Positions 42,832 to 54,617 are shown, counted from the stretch's first letter. The stretch is 64,000 nt of DNA from Anisakis pegreffii (GCA_035041965.1 JAPYMA010000242.1:162147-226146), one strand, 5' to 3'. Notes: a model not told the origin generated them from the sequence alone. Translations and numbers: made by a program.

Positions 42832-45424
42832 TATTATTATTACTGAAACGCTTGCAGGTGGTGAGCAACAACTATCGTTGGGCTACGGCTGTGGTTATGT
42901 GGGTGTAGCTGAACATGAAATGATGCATGCTATTGGTTTTCATCATGAACAAAGTATGTGGTAGTACTTTCTATATTAATTTGTTGCTGTTTCTGCATTC
43001 ACTTCAAATTGTCTTTCAACCTAATTCTTAACAGTTCACCAAGTGATATAACTTTATTCCAAGCAATTTGGAAATTGCCTCACAAACGTTCAGAAAATGT
43101 ATGGATTGAGTGAGTCAGCATGGTTAAAACGAAAGGAATACTTTGAACATCATCGTGCGAGAAATTACTCGTTCGATTTTCACAATTTAAGTCATGTGAA
43201 AACTGACAGCGTTTACAAATTCAGATCGAGCCGATAGAGATGATTACGTACGAGTTCTGCTCCAGAACGTTGACCCACCTATGCAATGTGAGTTTTTCTT
43301 GTTGTTCAAGGCAAACAATTCATTCGCTGAGTATATCATGAAAGTGGCGTAAGTCTTTGTTCTAACGACATGGATACAACGTAAATCTTAAGTGTGCTCG
43401 TAAGGTGTTTAATTGTTACACTGTTTGCGATTTTATAATACGTTTATATATATCAGCCATCGGCAAGTAGGTTTGGCCGCGGGCCGAAATTTTTCCGAGC
43501 AACTGACTGGCGAGTCACCGTGCGGAGACCGAGCTGAGTCAATTTCGTCAAATTTGAGCATCACTAGTTGAAGCGTTTATGTAATAAAAGAAAAATCGAT
43601 CGGTAGTGGGAAGTGCAAGATTTTTTTTTTTTTTTAGTTGGGAAGTGCAAGATTTTTTGCGGGGTTCCCAAATCGAAAACCTGTCGAGGGATTCCGAAAA
43701 TCGATCGGTAGTGCTCGACTGCAATCTCAAGAGCCTTTGCAATTCGACGTTCCCTGACCCAACCAACTCTAACCGATACTAATGACAATGAAAAGTCAAT
43801 TCTGAATTTGTAAAGCACACAATGAGCACTATTCAGTTCACATTTTACTGCACAACAATTCATGCAATCGTACGCAGTCTGTAAATCGCGATGAGATGTA
43901 ATTTTGTCGATCATTGACGATCATTGATCATTGCGACTATCATTCATCCTTTGACAATGCAAAATCTGAATTACAGCGCTGCATTGCCATGCTCGAAAAG
44001 CTGCTTTAAAAACCTTGAAAATTATATTCCTCAACATACAAGCAATGAGTGGAAGACTCCTGCTAGGATTCACTCCCTCCTCACGGGTTCACTCGTGAGC
44101 ACTAAAAATTTCCCTGCACCCGCCGGGGAGACCATTCATCAGAAATCCTCATGGACCTCCCACCTCCCCGCAGAGGGCACCGTTACGAACACTAAGTCGT
44201 GCCTCAAATACTTGCTTATAGCATTTTTTTGGCACCACACCATTCTGCACTCATCTACCTGGAAAAGTGTTGTTCTTGAAGGGTTCAAGGAAACGGGATA
44301 GGAAACGAAAGGAAGACAGGAGGGAAGGGAGAAAAACGGAAAATAAATGCATAAAAAAATCAGTGTTTCCTCTCACTGTGAATAATTGAACAAACGCTCG
44401 ACTCATTTCACATTGAGCGATGAGCATGAACCTAAATTTGAGCATTAGTTTAACCTCAACCTACAATATGTCTTAGTCAAAAAAAGAAGATCGATTGTAA
44501 AGATCATTCCAGGCGTAATGTATTTTAGCTTCTGTTAACAGAGCTGTTTTTTTGGCACCGGACCATTTTGCACTCATCTGCGTGGAAGAAATGCTGGCTG
44601 TACCTTCAGTCATTGTTTCAGCTGCTGTCAGTGGCTTAATAGACCAAAACAATTTGATATCAGTCTTAAGACATCACGAACTTTGCACCAATTTTTTGCA
44701 CTACAGTTGCACCTTTAGAAGCCTAAATAAGGAATTACACCAAATAAAAATGTCAATTATTTATTGATTAGAATTTAATGTTTTTAACTGCTTCGATTGT
44801 GATCAAAATTGCGACGTTTTCATAAGACGACTGGAACTGTTTTTTTTAGTCAATTTCAAGAAAGAAACCCTCGAAACAATTACCCACTTGGGAACGAGGT
44901 ATGACTACGGTTCCATCATGCATTACGAGAACACCGCTTTTTCTATAAATGGACAACCAACCATTATTGCGCTAGATGATCGCAATAGAAAACTGGGTCA
45001 GCGTGATGGCTTCTCCTCAAATGACGTCTATAAAATCAATCGTCTATATAATTGCCAAAACAGTAAGTTTGATTAATGCAATTATCAGTGGTCTCTTAAG
45101 CACGTATGGATCGCATTGTGATCCATTTTCAACTTGAAAAACCACAAGTTGCGAACAAATTAAATTCAAAATTGAACAATTAGGAATTCAATAGTCAAAT
45201 TTTCTTTATCAATTCAAACAATAAATTGTCGAAATACGGATGGTCTTGATCCGAGGTATTTACTTTCAATATATACGATGCAATATTTATTATTCTTTAC
45301 AGAACCGGAACCAGGAAACAGATGCCGGGACTTATCGTCAAGTTGTAGCAAATATATACGTAGAAATGGCTGCAATTCAAGAGCAACGGAACGGTGCCCT
45401 GCAAGCTGCGGAGGATGCAAATGA
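40726..45424 (+). CDS. secreted astacin-family zinc metalloprotease with ShK domain
   Basis: Eight exons join in phase: 40726-40809, 41287-41404, 41676-41838, 42644-42777, 42858-42953, 43225-43287, 44850-45062, 45303-45424 (TGA), 330 residues. The signal peptide is MNNVLFFALLFTTLVVA (residues 8-24 of the longer form). The propeptide contains NPDLFEGDI. The mature protease begins near ALWPKGVVPYII. The zinc site HEMMHAIGFHHE is complete, and the Met-turn is YGSIMHY; both are as in active astacins. Four cysteines of the catalytic domain are present. The C-terminus is a six-Cys ShK domain (CRDLSSSCSKYI to CPASCGGCK). The layout resembles nematode NAS proteins. Exon 4 must end at AATAG before GCGAGT: this makes a GC-AG intron of 80 bases and restores GRIGGEQQLSLGYGCG. 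Introns 3 and 4 carry TAA/TTA microsatellites. Likely secreted and active; the individual nas ortholog is not assigned. Confidence 0.94.
41960..42045 (+). pseudogene. degenerate copy of astacin exon 4 end plus microsatellite
   Basis: Inside intron 3, GCAAACAGATGCC, TTGGCAGACTAGGCAGG and then TTATTATTAATG follow exon 4 and its downstream intron (GCAAACGGATGC, TCGGCAGAATAGGCGAG, TTATTATTATT). Translated, ANRCLLDVGRLGR parallels ANGCFSYIGRIG. There is no acceptor in the right place and the copy cannot replace the exon. Confidence 0.6.
42033..42360. repeat. (TAA/ATA)n microsatellite in astacin intron 3
   Basis: About 330 bases are almost pure A and T with TAATAA as the repeating core, broken by TAGTAA and TGATAA variants and one switch from TTA to TAA phase near 42115-42135. 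Old, interrupted array. Confidence 0.9.
42782..42849. repeat. (TTA)n microsatellite filling the GC-AG intron
   Basis: About 22 TTA units with one CTA interruption begin 4 bases after the GC donor and end 8 bases before the acceptor of astacin intron 4, so the 80-base intron is almost all microsatellite. Confidence 0.9.
44221..44587. repeat. direct repeat in astacin intron 6
   Basis: 44221-44266 (TTTTTTTGGCACCACACCAT, then TCTGCACTCATCT) recurs at 44543-44587 (TTTTTTTGGCACCGGACCAT, then TTTGCACTCATCT), 322 bases apart, with a handful of substitutions. Function unknown; possibly the two ends of an inserted element. Confidence 0.6.
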
Positions 45425-46261
45425 TTGTTTCACTAAGAATATCCGTCACTCCCTAAGTAGTGCAAATGAAATGTTTTTGAAACAAATTAAGATTATACGT
45501 TGGAAATATTAAACAATAAAATATCAGTATCATTCAAAAAATTCCTTTCCCGTTACGTACATCCACTAATATCATATCAAAAAATTCAAATAAATATTCC
45601 ATATTCATCTATCTCTGTTCTGTTTTACTGTTCAGCACCGCTGTGCAGAGTATTTGGAAAGTGAAGAGAGGACATAAGAGAACAATCGAAAGTGCTAAAC
45701 AGTTTGTTTTTGGAACGGCAACATCACTGGTTTCAACTGAACTAAACGCTGAAAAGCCAATCAATTGTGTTAATCAGTGATATGTGTCTGTTTCCAAATG
45801 CTCATCTCTTTTCGACTGTCCGCTATCGGTTTGATTAAAGTGTCAGTATTCCTCGACTAGTCATAGCAGTAATAGAGATGCTTCTGCTCAACACCTTTGC
45901 CAATATGTTCTGTTCGACCATCTTAGCACTTCAAGAATGTTATGTACTATGTTCACTTTCATTTTTTGCAACAGCTCGGTTTTAGATTGTAAACTTTTTG
46001 ATGCAATAAATTCAATTCAGATTGCGCACGACTGTAGTATCACTTGAAACGATTATTGCATTCTTTGCACAGTAAAATGATGAACAGATGGGAAAGATTG
46101 TGTTGACCATTTCGGAAAGTAATGCGAAGAATTATTTATGAGGCCAAGGTGAATAATATTCAAACAATTATCGAATGCAAATGTTACTGTATCATTTTGA
46201 AGTGAGCGATTACATCTTAGACATCACAAGTAATAATCTCATTTGTATTGTTTCATTTAAG
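45425..46261. other. convergent spacer between astacin and SH2 kinase genes
   Basis: The two genes converge, so this 0.84 kb holds both 3' UTRs. No coding exon, RNA gene or repeat was recognised apart from the astacin poly(A) signal. Confidence 0.6.
45515..45520 (+). terminator. polyadenylation signal of the astacin gene
   Basis: AATAAA lies 91 bases after the astacin stop codon, a usual 3' UTR length for a nematode gene. Confidence 0.55.
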
Positions 46262-49200
46262 TTAAACACGTGTTATTCGTTCAGGTTCGGGTGGTTTCTC
46301 GTTTGGAGCCAAAATTTTGAATAGTTCCACAAAATTTGGCCGCTTTTCTGATTCCTGAAAAGAGCGAATGCTCACATTTTGTAGAAGAATAATCATTGCA
46401 GTTCGATCTTTTTTAATTGCTAAGATTCAGTTTAGTTTGTTTTAGATCGAATTCCTTTGCAAAAATCTTCCTCAGTGGTAACTAAAGACACGTTCGGGAT
46501 AGAGTTGTTCCGGCTTTTACCGGTGCTATCAGCACCAGAGTTGGAAGCACAAACTTCCCCCTACTCAATTTCTCAAATTGTTAACCAGTGAATATTACTG
46601 TAGATTCAGTATGACCCGAATCAATTGTATCTCTTTTCGTCAACATTGGAATTGAAATAACTGAGTGGCTTCGTTCAATGAAAGCAATATTTCTGATTAA
46701 TCGATATCATTAACCGACATCAATAATCTATTTACCAGTTAATAGTGAATGTGAAATTATGAAAAACAACCAGGCTACCATCAAGTGAAAACAGTGCTGA
46801 GGCTATCACATTATCAATTTGCAGTCAATGCGACCATTGATATTTTACTTGCAGTATCTTAATGACCGTACGATTGAAATGATGAATTGCGACTTAACTT
46901 TTCTTGAGTCATCGTACGATCTTTTCAACTATTTTGCAAATTTCACGTTTTATTCAATGATCTGTCTAACTTCGAATGTGCTTAAGAGACGACCTGCTTG
47001 CATACCTGAGTGAAACAAAGCATCATCACTTTGTTGATAAGTTCCGGCGTTCCTTCAGGTGCGACCATTGGTGTTTCTCTTGACAGAATCTAACATTTGC
47101 AATCATATTCTTATTTTCAATTCAATAACCCAGCAGCCACAGAAAAAATAACGGTTCCCATCAATGCTACATCGATGTGAAATTTCTTGATTAAGATATC
47201 AAAGACCACACAATATCGTAAATTGCCTCACAGAACTGATCAATTCTATATCGGTGAAGATCAACGAATTCAGTGAGAACTTGTTTCGGTGCCTCCTAAT
47301 AATAATAAAAGCAATAAAGATGGTGACACTTGCAAGCAACATAAAAAGAATGCGTTGTTCAAAAGGACAGCACTTTTCCACGTGCTTGAACATTAGTCAT
47401 GCCTGGATAAGGGTCCGATTTGCAACGGCTGAATATTTCCCATAACATAACACCAAACGACCAAACATCAGTTTTCACCGAAAATTGTCCCTGAATGAAA
47501 ATTCAATAGCAATCGAATAAATTAGATTTCAATTTTTATTGACGACAACATTAACGATTCATTACTTTCTTATGCTAACTTAGAGAGACTGCTCGTTAAT
47601 TATTTTCCTATGGTACCAAAGGGAATGGACGTTTGTTTAGACGTTTAGACGGATTCTAGTCGTTAATTTCATACGATCTATGCGAATGGATCATCAAATA
47701 GTTAGACCGGTCACTTTCTTGATAAGAACAATGATTATCAAGAGTTTGATCAACAATTCTTCACAATTGCAGTGTTCCTTTCTTCACTGAAGGTGCTCAA
47801 ACGCACTGGACAAGCCGAAGTTTTGTGGTTGTTCAATTTGAATATTTATTTAATTAAAGCAATCGTATTCGAACTTTTGTTCGATTCAAGCGATTTGCAG
47901 CTTGTTAGAACAAAGGTTTGGGACGGTGATCGTGGGCTACTGGGCAGTTGGCAGCTGAAGGAGCGTGAGGCAACCGGGAAGGACGGATATTGAATTATAG
48001 ACAAGAACCTAATGATGAACCATCTCATCAGTAAAGAGCTCAGCCGCATCAATTTGGTGAGTAGGTTGCTGAATCACAAGCTTCCTACAATATCTTGTTG
48101 TAGAAATGGTGATCGAAAAACGAGCGACGCATTGCTCTGAATTACCAATTCCTGGTAGTCTACTATGCGTAGTTCATAAGAGTGAAACTTCAAAAAGAGG
48201 GCGGTGGGACAAAGAACTTTGAAAAATCTTGATCGGAAGGCAATTAGTTGATATCACCAATCGAAGCAGTTGGCAACTGATCTTAACCGTTTAGAGCTAG
48301 GGAACCTAAAATAGGGCAACCTTACCTTCCAGTAATTGTACATTTCAGCAATAGAAAGCGGCAGCACCGAATGGAGAATATGAAAATTTTTACTGCTTTC
48401 ATATTGAAGGTAATGTGAAATAATCTCAAACGATTTGAACACAAACATATGGTTCGTAGAGAGAGATTAAAGTCAAATGATCGTCCATAGATCACATGAA
48501 AGTGTTGCGGGCATTGAAAAAAGTCAGGGACGAGGAAATTTCCGGACGAAATTTGGGGACCTTGAAAATGCGGTACTTCTGAAAAGGGCAGAAATTGGGG
48601 AAACGATAAGAATTCTCCATTTCTCATCCCCTTCTCCGACCCTCGAATTTTGGACGAAAATGTAACAGTCGATCTGGAGTCAACAGAACCTTGGAGAAAT
48701 CGAAATAAAGCAATGGATGGAACAAAACAGCGATAACCGCTAAGCCATAATGCGGAACTAACACTGATATTTTGTCGAATATTAATTTTAAATCGACACT
48801 GTGCATTGTTCATTTCCCCATGCAGTGAAATGAACAATGCACATTCCATGGCAAATAAGAATAAGCAACATTCTTGAATGACAATGACAACAGTCCATAG
48901 CAAATAACAATAAACTATAAATAAGATATCGCTAATGGAGAAAGGAATGGCAGAGAACGAAGTAACTGACACTTAAAATGCAACAGTAGACAATAAACAC
49001 AAATATCACTGATGAGCTGATTGTGAAGTTAACGGTAGAATGGCGGCTTGAAGATAGAGTTCCTCAGAATGTAATTCAGGATGATGGAGAATTGACCTCC
49101 TAGATATTGCTGAGACTATTCCCGATGCAGAATATTAGATTTCAGTAATGTTTGTTCCCCGAATAACCGTCCAATTGTTGGCCCAAAGTGGGATAAAAGT

Positions 49201-52200
49201 ATGTAGTAGACGTGAGTTCGGAATGCCCAGCATAATTTGGTAGCTTTTTTATGCAGCTCATCTACCGGATAATTCGATCCCTTATCCCACAGATCAGAGG
49301 GATATGTCTTGATCAGATTGTTTTACCTCGATCTATTGCTTCGGAAATTTTGACAGCAGTTACCAGATGATTTCTCCATAAAGTGTACTGTTTGCAAAAA
49401 CTTGAAAAGAACAAAACTGAATCACATTCCGCGACGGAAATAGATCTGTTACAGTGATGACAAGTGCCAATTTCCTTTCATGATCCTGAGATGACCAAAA
49501 ACATTCCGTTCCTATGATAATAGAAGCCGTCAATTTTGAAACTGTCATCACGCATCATTTTCATTTTCTCCTTCAACACATCCGCCTCGTTAATATTGAA
49601 CATAAGTGGTCGAGAAGGCCCTCTTATGTTTATGCAGATGAATATCGTGGAGGAAGTTCCCGCAGGGCATTGTATAACGTTTCATGCGCAACTCTGCGAC
49701 TTTTTAAGTTAAACTTTTGGCGATGACTGTCTCATAATGAGCTTCTTTCCACATATCGTTTTCCGTTTCGTTTCCCAATACGGAATATTCCCTCCTGCTG
49801 ATCAATGCATCTCTTCTTCTCGCCCGTTGCAGAGTAGACATCCTTTCAGTAACACCAAGCTATTGTCTGACACAGCCACACTACTCCCAAAAAGTTTAAC
49901 TTAAAAAGTCGCAGAGTCCACTAATGAGGCTACACTGTTGCGCATGAAACGTTATACAACTGCCCCGCGCGAAAGTCCTCCACAATATTCATCTGCATAA
50001 ACATAACATCATTACTGCGTCTATTATATTACCGTTATTGTGACATTTTATTCTGATTATCAATATTCGCATTCTTAGGTTTCAGCTTAGACTGGGGTTG
50101 ATGTTAAGGCTTAGGCTGAGGTTTATTTCGAGGTCACGATCGAAACTCAGGTAATGCTGCAACCAAACGCGAAGGAAAGTCCTCTATCGCAATTAGTTTG
50201 AAGTAAGTTGTCGAAGACAATTGTCGAGGGAGCGGTTATCTCAGTGGCAGTTCTCCCGGAATCACATAAAACATGTGGATGTTGCTGGCAAAATTGATTG
50301 TTGCGGTGAATTCACATTTTTAACGCCGTAATCTGACTTTATCATTTTTCTGTGAAACTTCAGGGAATTCCCCAAAAATTTTCGAAGAACGGGGAACCCC
50401 GATAATTTCGAAACAGTGTGGGACGGAAAAAGTCAAGCATGAAGCTTGTGCTCGGGGACTACGAAAATGGAGGACGAAATTATTTGTTGCCCGCAACACA
50501 CGAGATCACAGTATATTACAGGGAACGCTAACCAGACGCAACGTTTCCGGTGCTAGCCAGCGAACAGGCATTTGTCTAAGTTTATCCACACTAATCGTAT
50601 CCTGATCAGCAACTGATAAACCAAAATCACTTATCTTTGCTTCATCATTCTTACCGATTAAACAGTTTCGTGCAGCAATATCGCGATGAATCACCTTCAA
50701 CAAATACAGCATACTAATAAACTTAAGAGTGCACACAACGATTGATGAGCATCTAAATAATATCTCCAGATGCACTGTTGATATTTTCTTTAATCTGACG
50801 AATAGAGATGAAACTTGAAGTCTGCTCCAAATTCAACGTTGGTCGTGAATTGCTGCCTTGGAAAGGTCAGAAGATATTTTTGAGACGTAAAAGACGACTC
50901 AACTTGAGAAATTAGCTGTGCTACAATAGTGGTATGCGTAATGTAACGTAAAATCACTGACCGTATTGGTCGACAAATAAACCATTCCTCGTGCAGCGTC
51001 AGTTGCATAAGCCACTAATTTACTGATCGGTATCGATGGATTGTACTTCAATTTCTTGTTCAATGAACCATTCGGACATAATTCGAGTATTATCATTACT
51101 GGATCTTCTTGTGGTGCGACTCCTAATAAATTCACTATATTCGGATGGTTAAATCTACGCATAAGCTTTGCTTCCTGAAATATTCATTCTATTTGAACAA
51201 TCAAAGCAAATGAACAGAGTGGTGATTTTTAAGGAGAGCACAAAAGAATTGTGAATGACAGTTTTGAGTGGCACCAGTTTATCTTGAAGCGTTCTTAATC
51301 TGGAAAAAGAAAGATTAGTTGATAAGTGATTCCTTCCCGTGGTTGCACCTCGCTCTGATAGTAAGCAATGAGTTGCTCTACAGACGTTACAGAATGATAT
51401 GATGAGATAGATGCCTATGGAATTATGTTTAACCTACTCATGGTAAACATTGTGAATCAAGGAATGAACCGATTTGAAAATAAGAAATTTAAAAATATAT
51501 TCCTCATTTCTGTGCAATAATTAGGTTACAATATCATCAAAGAAATTATTTTTCCAAAGATTAAAACGCATTTCGTATTTTTCTCGAACTAATTTCTGGA
51601 TACGAATCAAATTGCTGCATAATTTTGTCAGTCAACGGCTCAGTGCAATATGCAACAAGATGCAATACTCTCGGTTGTACTAAAAACAGTTGAGCAAAAA
51701 CCTTCATGAAAACAGCACGTTGTCTTTTTGTCATCAATCCTTTGAGTTTCTTAATCGCAACGTCAACAGCAGATCCATCGTTCTTTTTCAACGTCCCTAT
51801 GTGAACATCCCCAAATGCACCAGCTCCAATTTGATCTTTCAGAATGACGTGATCATGTAGAATGTAGTAATCGGGCCGAGGTACTGGATGGGCCAAGATT
51901 GTACATAAAAATTCATTTTCATTACTTCATTTAACTGATTTGCCCTTGTTTTTTGTTGATGCCACATATCGTTCACTTGTTCAATTTCAATGCATCCTTT
52001 ATGATCCCATCTAGAACCCTTATAGTTAGTAAAGAGTCTGAGTGCTTGAACTAAAGATTATTGTGTTCACTCCTCTTAATTCGCTTACATTCTTTCCTAG
52101 TTCTATCAATCTGTGCTGTAAAAATTGACAACGTATCAAAACAGTTGGCCAAGTGATTCCCAATGAATTTGCTGAATCCAAAAGAACAAAATTTTTTTGC

Positions 52201-54500
52201 CAATACTTCATTTGCATACAAGAAGGAATTTTGTCCACAAGTAGGTACAAAAATGTTTGAGCTTCAAGTGGTAAGTTGAGATTGCGAAAAATCTCTAAAA
52301 AGAAACATCGAATGCCGAATTTCAAATAACATTCAAAAGCATTATTACCCTACCATCTCCTTGTACAGGAATCTTTAGCCTAACATGCTCTAAGATGAGC
52401 GCTGTTATCGACACCATTTTCATCTATCAAATATTTTACTCATTCGATATTCCGAACAACCGTTTACATTAAATTCAAAATTGTATTCCATAGTTTACTT
52501 CAGATGTCAAGTATACCAAAACGATCCGAATGGTGCAATCACTTTATGCTTGCACGATAACATACTGTGTTATCGTGCAAGCATTTATCACTTTCATGAT
52601 TTTTCGACAGCCATTATTTATCACTTTAACTTCGGTTTAAATTCCCAATCAACGAATAATGAAAATGGTTGCTTTCATTTCTTTTAGCGATCACTTAGTG
52701 TTAGGATAATGTTTTCATGGGTTCCTTTAATCGACGTGGCAATTCACTTGGTCGTCGCTGTTTTCAAAGATCGAAAAGGACTGTGATGTTTGGATCGTCG
52801 ACACTTTCAGTGAATCCACAGTACTTATGTTGGTGATATTGGAGTGCATCTTATGAAACGGTTGATAGTCTCAAATTCGTGCAGCATCGACTTATGTCAA
52901 TAACATCCACATCATTCATATTCATTCTGTTATTGTACTGGCACTTAAAAAGTTGGTATAAATGGACGATGTAAATGGAGAGAAGAGTGTGCGTCGGTAG
53001 ATCTGATGGGAGCGTGCAGCGGTCATTGCGATACTTGGATCTAGATCTTTCTATTGCACACGTTTGGCAGAAAGTTCTATTCCATCCTATTCCGCCTTTT
53101 TGCTCTTTTGTTCTATTATATCCCGCACGACCTTTTTTGATGTCTGTTGTACTTTATTCCGCACTTCTCTATTATGCTCTGTTCCCACACGTCCGGAATT
53201 TTCAAAGCGTTCTATTCTATTCTATCCCATTCTGCCCTTTAAATCATCATATTCCTGTTCTCTCTGTCAGAAAGAAACACGATAAAAAATTGAGATGATT
53301 AGGGGGGGGAACGCGATTTTTTTGGCGAAATAGTACAAAATGGAGAAGAATTGAGTGGGAGAAAGATTGTCCACGGGGAAACCGACAGGTTTCGATGGTG
53401 ATGACTGCAAAGAAACGGAGGGCTCTGGGCTGTGGTAACTAGCATCTTTGAAGAGCAGAGAACTGCACCGTAACCTTCAACCTTGGAATGTAAATTCACT
53501 ATGGCGAGTAGAGATTGGTCATTCAGTTCTGCATGTAAAACATTTCATCTGTATAAACGACTCCCTGCGTACTTAACCGCCACTATTGGTAAGCTCGACT
53601 AATTCGAAAATCGGCTCGAACGCGGCTTGTCGCATCAATACTATCTCAAAGTGATGCCCCAAGTTAATGAGTCTGGGACGAACTAATTTTTTCAACCCGA
53701 CTCAAGTCTTCCGAGGAAGAACTTTTATTGGGACGTAAAATGCGGACGATTTCAATGATAGACTTCTGCTAGAGCTCAAATTTGAAATATTCGCAGTAAT
53801 GTGATGTGTGAGCGAAATTTCGCAGTGAGGGACCCGGAAAATGCGATCGGCTCGAAGAAAGTTGGGGAACGGGGTCCCTGAAATTTCCCGTTCCCCGCAG
53901 TACGCTGGTCCGCAGTATATTTCCCGTTCAATTTTAAAGTATTCCGTATTCAGAAGAAGCATTTCGAATTCAGTGAATCACTGCATGAGAACGATTCATC
54001 TTCATCAAACTCAGTTACGAGCAAAGTTATTATAATGTAAGCGAAATTACTCAAAAGCAACGAGCTCACATTTCGAAGACTCCATTTTCCATCTGAGAGC
54101 ACTAGAAGGATGTGACGTATTCTGCTTTTATTCATCACCGACACTACCAATCGTGTCCTTCCTCCAACCTATTATTCAAAAGGAATGTCATTTCGAAAAA
54201 TATTAGAATATTTAAAAAAATTAACAACACTATCAGAAAGACTAGCAAAGGGCCTCAAAAATAACGATACTTTCAAACGTTTCGATTCGAATGCAAAATT
54301 GTAAGCCGAAATAAATTGATCAGTTTCTTCCGCAATCAAGGAGATTAGTTGAAGAAGATGTGAACGATCAAAAAGAAAAGAATGAACACCTCAGTTCGTC
54401 TCACGATAAAATCACCGTCTGCGTGCAGCATTTCTTCGATTTCTTCGCGAGGCATTAAACCGTGATACCACTGATTCATTTGTAATGCATTACTTGCATT
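46262..54500 (-). CDS. SH2 domain non-receptor tyrosine kinase (Fes/Fer-like, nematode type)
   Basis: Cytosolic kinases of this group phosphorylate Tyr after SH2 docking. Exons found: SH2 at 54500-54390 ([26 protein letters not shown], with the FLVR-type Arg) and 54168-54070 ([25 protein letters not shown]); kinase at about 51921-51702, 51174-50962, 50694-50533, 47490-47374, 47089-47006, 46354-46262 (TAA). Kinase motifs are complete: [40 protein letters not shown] (tyrosine kinase type), [25 protein letters not shown], and [11 protein letters not shown] near the end. [17 protein letters not shown] links SH2 to kinase as in the family. All joins between the last six exons keep phase. The short exon with the last part of the SH2 domain (between 54070 and 51921) and the start codon were not found. 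Introns hold a foldback element, hairpins and one arm of a large inverted repeat. Confidence 0.88.
48801..48842. repeat. 16-base perfect hairpin in kinase intron
   Basis: GTGCATTGTTCATTTC at 48801-48816 is exactly complementary to 48827-48842, with a 10-base loop (CCCATGCAGT). It lies in the 3-kb intron between exons 50533 and 47490. Confidence 0.85.
49624..50006. mobile_element. foldback MITE in kinase intron
   Basis: Arms 49624-49720 and 49887-50006 are inverted copies: TTATGTTTATGCAGATGAAT at the outside, GTATAACGTTTCATGCGCAA in the middle and GCGACTTTTTAAGTTAAAC inside. The right arm has about 20 extra bases (TCCACTAATGAGGCTACACT). The 166-base centre is not repeated. There is no coding capacity. 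The outer ends lie within an intron and do not touch exons. Confidence 0.8.
52026..52325 (-). other. open frame of 99 codons in a kinase intron, unassigned
   Basis: The frame reads for example [17 protein letters not shown] and [19 protein letters not shown] and has ordinary amino-acid composition for a coding exon. It sits where the last SH2 exon is expected but does not match SH2. Just upstream on the same strand, [17 protein letters not shown] is open and vaguely ankyrin-like. I do not recognise it; it could be part of a transposon remnant or chance. Confidence 0.25.
52545..52583. repeat. 17-base perfect hairpin in kinase intron
   Basis: Arms 52545-52561 and 52567-52583 are exactly complementary (core GCTTGCACGATAACA), loop TACTG. 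It lies upstream of the kinase-domain exons. Confidence 0.85.
53080..53770. repeat. left arm of a large inverted repeat
   Basis: This is an inverted copy of 57940-58650. Shared blocks include GTTCTATTCTATTCTATCCC, TGGAGAAGAATTGAG, GAAAGATTGTCCACGGGGAA, ATCGGCTCGAACG and TTTTATTGGGACGTAAAATG. The outer end is rich in GTTCTATTC units. It lies in the kinase intron between the SH2 and kinase exons. Confidence 0.85.
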
Positions 54501-54592
54501 CTTAAAACCATATTCTCATGACTGTACTTTGCTGTCAATTATTGATTTCCATGACCTTTGGAGCCTTTCATTCAGAGCTGTTTGAGTTCGCG

Positions 54593-54617
54593 TTTCTTCG
54601 CGAGGCAATAAACCGTG
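54593..54617 (-). pseudogene. fragment of a second SH2 exon copy
   Basis: 25 bases (minus strand CACGGTTTATTGCCTCGCGA, then AGAAA) match the real SH2 exon at 54440-54464 with a single difference, 153 bases away, and read HGLLPREE in frame. Flanks do not align. It looks like the remnant of a tandem exon duplication. Confidence 0.6.

Noticed and set aside
42666..42964. Plus-strand frame with a run of more than 20 leucines (and another with isoleucines) in the astacin gene
   Set aside because: It is read-through of the TTA microsatellite in intron 4; splicing at the GC donor gives a normal astacin sequence.
48322..48972. 216-codon minus-strand frame, the longest in the window
   Set aside because: It crosses a perfect hairpin and lies inside a kinase intron; the translation is Phe/Ser/Cys-rich without a domain and shows no gene-like context.
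53299..53499. Two similar 66-codon frames (53299-53499 and 58272-58469) that look like a conserved small protein
   Set aside because: They are the same part of the two inverted-repeat arms; the similarity comes from the repeat and not from selection on a protein.
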